DNA from: Rhynchopus euleeides
Lineage: Eukaryota > Euglenozoa > Diplonemea > Diplonemida > Diplonemidae
DNA: 64,000 nt
Assembly: GCA_963210315.1 (NCBI GenBank)
Contig: OY723295.1
Location: forward strand, 908,501 to 972,500
Direction of reading: 5' to 3'
In this document: piece after piece, positions 61,201 through 64,000 of the stretch
Numbering within the stretch: the first letter of the stretch is position 1
How the letters are laid out: every line of letters begins with the position of its first letter
Notes under the pieces: model-generated
Told to the model about the DNA's origin: nothing
The model's database searches: none
What the model saw: the letters and a program-made list of their open reading frames with translations, nothing else
Translations under genes and position numbers: made by a program

Positions 61201-64000
61201 AGGGGGAGGTGGCTGCGGTACGTGCGCAGAACGAGCAGCTGCGCGGCATGTATGCCGAGACCATGGCGGAGAAGGAGGGCGTCGAGTCCCTTAACGCGCT
61301 GCTCCGCGCCAACGTGGAGGTGAACAACGTGCAGTTCGCAGAGAGGCTCAACAGCGAGGAGGACAAGGCTGCGGCAGAGGTGCGGACCCTGGAGGACAAG
61401 CTGGGGCACACCCTCGAGGAGAACATCTCGCTGCAGCGCCACCTCAAGGCCGAGCTGCACCACAAGAGCGAGCTGCTGGACCGCCTCTCGACGCTGTGCT
61501 GCGAGAAGGACGGCCTCGCCACCCAGCTGCAGGCCGCAGGGGTGGAGCTCCGTGCCGCACGCGACACCGTGCGGCAGCAGACGCAGGCTGTCGGCAGCTT
61601 CGAGCTCCTCCTGAAGGAGAAGAACCGTGAGCTGCTCGCCCTGCAGGGGGGACCTCCAGACGCGGGCAGCGATGCGGAGGCCCCGGAGGACATCGAGCCG
61701 CAGGCAGCGCAGGCAACGCTGGACAGGCGGACCCTCGAGTGTGAGATGCTGAAGGCGCAGCTCTCCTCCGTGCTGCAGGGCTACGAGGTGCTGCAGCAGA
61801 AGCTGGGTGTCGCGGCAGCAACGCTGGAGGCCGTGTGGCAGCACAGCGCAGGCCTCGCGGAGCAGTGGCGCAGCGGGGCAGACATCGGCGACGGTGTGCT
61901 GGGCTTCGGCGCGGAGGCGCAGCACGCAGTGGAGGGGCTGCTCGCTGCGATGCACAGCATGCAGGCCACGGCAGGCGCACCGGCGCCCGCCTCGCAGGCG
62001 GTTGACGCAGGCCTAGCGTCGCTGCTGGGTGATGTGGCGCAGCCAGGGCAGGCCGAGGCTGACGAGCCGGGCGACGACCCTGTCGTGCATCGGATGAATG
62101 AGCTGCTGGATGCCATGCGCCACAGCGTGGGCAACGCGCAGGCCGCTGCTGAGGGGTCTGTCCCCCCTGCAGGCAGGCGCCAGGAGGACCAGCACCCGGT
62201 GCCTGATGCGGTGGTGCTGCTCAAGGAGAGCGTCTCCCGTGCCCATATCCAGCTGCACGAGCTGCGGGAGAGGCATGCGCTCGATGCGGGGTGCAGCGCT
62301 GCTGCCGTGCGGCGCCTGCTGCAGCCTGCCCCGCAGCTGCAGGAGCTGGTGGGTAGCGAGGAGGCGGCGCGTGCTGAGATCCGGATGATCGAGGCGCAGT
62401 GCAAGCATGTGGTGCACTACGCATGGCTGCAGGAGCACACGGCGATGGTCCGCACGTCGCACAGCCAGGAGGCCTCCGTCGGGCACGCCGACAAGCGCCG
62501 TGGCATCGTGACAGAGCAGGCCGCACACCGCGAGAAGCTTGTGCTGCTGGAGAGCGAGGCGCGTCTGCGTCTGGGGTCGCTGCACTCCCGGTGGTGCCAC
62601 CAGCATGCGGCGATGCGGCTGCGCGCGGACATCGACACGCTGCGCCTGAAGAACAACACCATGCAGCTGGACGGCGCTGAGAAGGAGACTGTCATCTCCA
62701 ACCAGGCAAAGGAGATCACTAAAACGGCAGCCCTGCTCCGCCGCCTCGAGTCGCAGCACACGACAGACCAGGAGTGCCTGCAGAAGGTGGAGGAGGAGAA
62801 CGCACAGCTCCTGGAGATCCTCAAGGAGCACTCGGAGGTGGCACGCGAGTCGCTCCTCACGGCGAGCAACGAAAAGTCTGCGGCAACCAAGCGGGCACGC
62901 GGTTACAAACAGGCCTACCTCCTGAGCTGTGTGTGCCAGAGCTCGCTGCTGGGCTACATCGACATCTCTGCCGCTGAGGGCAGGGAGCGCGTCCGCCTCC
63001 TGCTGGCTCACCACAGCGTCGTGCAGGCCGAGGGAATGCTGGGGGTGGAGACGGCAGCACGCAACACCCTCGCCTGCCACGCCGCATCCGAGCGCACCAC
63101 CATGGTGGCAGACCACCACACCGCCAGCACAGCCTGCCTGCAGGCCGAGCTGTCCGCCCTCGCTGCGCAGCACCGCGGCACCACCGCCGACCTCACCGCC
63201 ACACAGGGCATGCTGTCGGAGACACAGGAGAGCCTCGCAGAGCAGGTGGCGCACCTCAGCTCGCGCTGCAGGGCACACGAGGAGGCGGAGGCGGGCCTGC
63301 AGGCGATGGTACGGGAGAAGGAGACACATCAGCAGCACCTTGCAGCGGAGCTGCTCAACGCACGCCTGATGCTGGATGAATCGCAGCGGCAGGCCGAGGG
63401 CATCCGGCACGAGCTGCACGCCCTGGAGGGCGAGCTGAAGGACCAGGTGATGGAGGCGGAGTCGCAGCTGCTCAACGCCTCGCAGGACTGCTGCTCCGTG
63501 GCCCGCGCCCTCCCCACCCCGACCACCACCAGCAGCACCGCCACCACCACCCCCGCCACGGGGTGCGCCGAGTCTGCGGCACTCATCGCCGCCTCCCCCG
63601 AATCCTCCCTCGCGCTGGACTGCTGCGGGTCTGACGACGACAGTGCTGCCGACACCCCCGCCAGCACCGTCGCGGTGGATGAGAGCCGCTCCCCGTCAAT
63701 CCCCCCACTCCACAGCGCCAAGACGCCGTCCCCAGGGATGACGTCTGCCACAGGCAACTCGACGTCGACCTCCTCCTCAGGGGACCTCGCCTCGGCGAAG
63801 ACACACGTCAGCGCGATTGCCGATGCCATGAAGCGCCTGACGCTGCAGCAGGCACAGCTTTCGGAGTCAGCCTCATCCCGCTGTGCCCAGCTGCGGGCAG
63901 ACCACGCAGCAGAGTCGTGCCGCCTGCAGGAGACATGCGTTGTGCTGCAGCAGCGTCTCGAGGAAGCCACCCTCGAGTCGGAGGGTGCGGCAGCCCGCAG
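58212..64000 (+). CDS. Giant coiled-coil protein, 3' end outside window
   Basis: A single frame from ATG at 58212 (AATGCCGTGC) runs 1929 codons to the window edge without an intron being required. The N-terminus is Pro/Arg-rich (RRSLFSPGGLKWPPEDPALR) and then almost all of the protein is coiled coil, with long Ala/Glu/Gln/Leu heptads such as LQQSLAKSEQRAASLAEENR and AEAIRTLEGEAATASSGEAV. Interruptions include a Thr run near residue 226, a hydrophobic Cys/Ala-rich segment near residue 770 (GARLCCAAFFAWLGLVV) that could be a membrane helix, and a Thr/Ser/Pro-rich linker near residue 1760-1850. A CEMHEEHCDGCDLL segment near residue 910 is Cys/His-rich. Architecture resembles golgins, rootletin or CEP-type proteins; no family-specific motif was recognised. 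GTATG sequences inside the frame (for example 61065) are read through in frame and are not taken as donors. Confidence 0.85.
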   Translation, partial: MPCSPTCEVRRPFEQSTFEPNGTRRSLFSPGGLKWPPEDPALRQQQGLRPAMPDCEAHHQKLHEMQAKIESGTRDATDDSAAQHEKDLLHCVSLGQAILADLRQACSSLDESRQQAAGTSDTPADIAALQQSLAKSEQRAASLAEENRRLGYQLQERSNNEWIAEMNSQRHADIMQREVAIVRREEEVRHLTSLSVRLDGVVQTLHLYDAELHTEKLEMFTAAATAATTTTTTTTTTDTEDLQSAESLLLLPDSLDEIVRLRLENASLQAECDAQAEAIRTLEGEAATASSGEAVQQAERLTHVVESLRLQCDTLGEEARRLSSDNDRLAAELGQAEARCATLQAEADAGAGACSVLEELRLEGVDGAAAQRSPRSPRADQAEAQASVWLMEILTSLADSMGSAASHEVLQRYTVGGATSMTSAVDAAAQVSSILSADVGVAREALVQAAASLHNPGELAVEVPGGLPAVAAAVQQRAASAESCIVMTRSKVAALTMELKRASREAATHSDELAAAKRKAQKAQQETTNVRGEVAMLKLESEKLAAAASDASEQLGKWKSKAKDAGRQRTAAEAALVEDEAELADLRLRAASLTQEVARLEGSNDVLQTTNMKLRSSIDAARSSQALPEGAALQQAAALRSDNAALLCEVEALKLQQAAALHGARPSAAHRDAEAELRIHITVLEQNAAQLRNDNKALARQLHRQQASHRVFADELDISGATAQPPRDDDSSGIEIALDMDDTIGMTRGMGDAAPACNGVFGGGGARLCCAAFFAWLGLVVRRKQGVVQSLRARLHTAAEAGSHTIGVQQLLLSRAENSALHLRDEVVQAGDYRKEVAQLKQEIVQLNDRLHARHTPRLSAKQMPPVADAEWLDAAEVPAPVLQEECLPLRQQGAVLIQPQPSAEPWRCVEMHEEHCDGCDLLQQRLQADAEGHLDTSQLSMQVRTPKRALRYACDSARPSPTPSHRGGERGHHKGVQVGIEAAALQCSIKGVEALQGEVAAVRAQNEQLRGMYAETMAEKEGVESLNALLRANVEVNNVQFAERLNSEEDKAAAEVRTLEDKLGHTLEENISLQRHLKAELHHKSELLDRLSTLCCEKDGLATQLQAAGVELRAARDTVRQQTQAVGSFELLLKEKNRELLALQGGPPDAGSDAEAPEDIEPQAAQATLDRRTLECEMLKAQLSSVLQGYEVLQQKLGVAAATLEAVWQHSAGLAEQWRSGADIGDGVLGFGAEAQHAVEGLLAAMHSMQATAGAPAPASQAVDAGLASLLGDVAQPGQAEADEPGDDPVVHRMNELLDAMRHSVGNAQAAAEGSVPPAGRRQEDQHPVPDAVVLLKESVSRAHIQLHELRERHALDAGCSAAAVRRLLQPAPQLQELVGSEEAARAEIRMIEAQCKHVVHYAWLQEHTAMVRTSHSQEASVGHADKRRGIVTEQAAHREKLVLLESEARLRLGSLHSRWCHQHAAMRLRADIDTLRLKNNTMQLDGAEKETVISNQAKEITKTAALLRRLESQHTTDQECLQKVEEENAQLLEILKEHSEVARESLLTASNEKSAATKRARGYKQAYLLSCVCQSSLLGYIDISAAEGRERVRLLLAHHSVVQAEGMLGVETAARNTLACHAASERTTMVADHHTASTACLQAELSALAAQHRGTTADLTATQGMLSETQESLAEQVAHLSSRCRAHEEAEAGLQAMVREKETHQQHLAAELLNARLMLDESQRQAEGIRHELHALEGELKDQVMEAESQLLNASQDCCSVARALPTPTTTSSTATTTPATGCAESAALIAASPESSLALDCCGSDDDSAADTPASTVAVDESRSPSIPPLHSAKTPSPGMTSATGNSTSTSSSGDLASAKTHVSAIADAMKRLTLQQAQLSESASSRCAQLRADHAAESCRLQETCVVLQQRLEEATLESEGAAAR

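Noticed and set aside
1..64000. tRNA genes, rRNA genes, CRISPR arrays, telomeric repeats
   Set aside because: No T-arm-like GGTTCRANYCC with a matching cloverleaf, no rRNA core sequence, no regularly spaced CRISPR-like repeats and no telomere unit were seen by eye; a tRNAscan-SE run would be needed to exclude tRNAs fully.

Overview
The window is nuclear DNA from a GC-rich, intron-containing protist. Genes are long and dense, with strong G/C third positions. They carry short spliceosomal introns whose 5' ends all read GTATG, and they include a centrin, CDC45, phosphomannomutase, 14-3-3, two uL11/RPL12 genes and an elongation factor of the EFL class instead of canonical EF-1alpha. EFL has a patchy distribution (chlorophytes, haptophytes, dinoflagellates/Perkinsus, chlorarachniophytes, some holozoans and chytrids among others), so it narrows the lineage without naming it. 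Centrin and several very long coiled-coil proteins fit a cell with centrioles or flagella. I cannot name the species.

Layout, left to right: the 3' end of an adenosine kinase gene (1-763); repeat-rich spacer; a 1305-aa coiled-coil/low-complexity protein (2365-6282); a secretory-pathway DnaJ protein (6481-9810) whose first intron carries three copies of a 156-bp repeat that folds like an H/ACA snoRNA; poorly coding DNA to 13.2 kb; a bacterial-type glycerate kinase (13181-14368); centrin (15189-15896); CDC45 (18627-21253); phosphomannomutase (22421-23382); a spacer with a hAT-like miniature transposon (25291-25915); a small membrane/C2HC-finger protein (26869-27537); a 787-aa coiled-coil protein (28279-30964); a 4.6-kb modular tandem array (34020-38661) that ends about 100 bp before EFL (38767-40241); a CitE/CLYBL-like lyase (40484-41338); a divergent 14-3-3 (42222-43010); a 672-aa unknown (43436-45454).

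From 45603 to 50404, on the minus strand, lies an apparently intact tyrosine-recombinase (DIRS/Ngaro-group) retrotransposon. It has split direct repeats in an A1-body-B1-A2-B2 arrangement and the gene order Gag, tyrosine recombinase, RT-RNase H. After it come two nearly identical RPL12 genes (52204-52870 and 55659-56339) flanking a secreted Asp-box protein (53273-54481), and then the first 1929 codons of a giant coiled-coil protein that runs off the right end (58212-64000).

The cellular genes are individually transcribed on the plus strand and form no obvious functional cluster: DNA replication (CDC45), translation (EFL, RPL12), ER protein handling (DnaJ), nucleotide-sugar supply (PMM), small-molecule metabolism (adenosine kinase, glycerate kinase, CLYBL-like) and cytoskeleton (centrin, coiled coils). 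The most unusual signals are the intron-nested H/ACA-like RNAs, the gene order and in-frame UGA of the retrotransposon, the EFL-proximal tandem array and a dispersed GC-hairpin repeat family.
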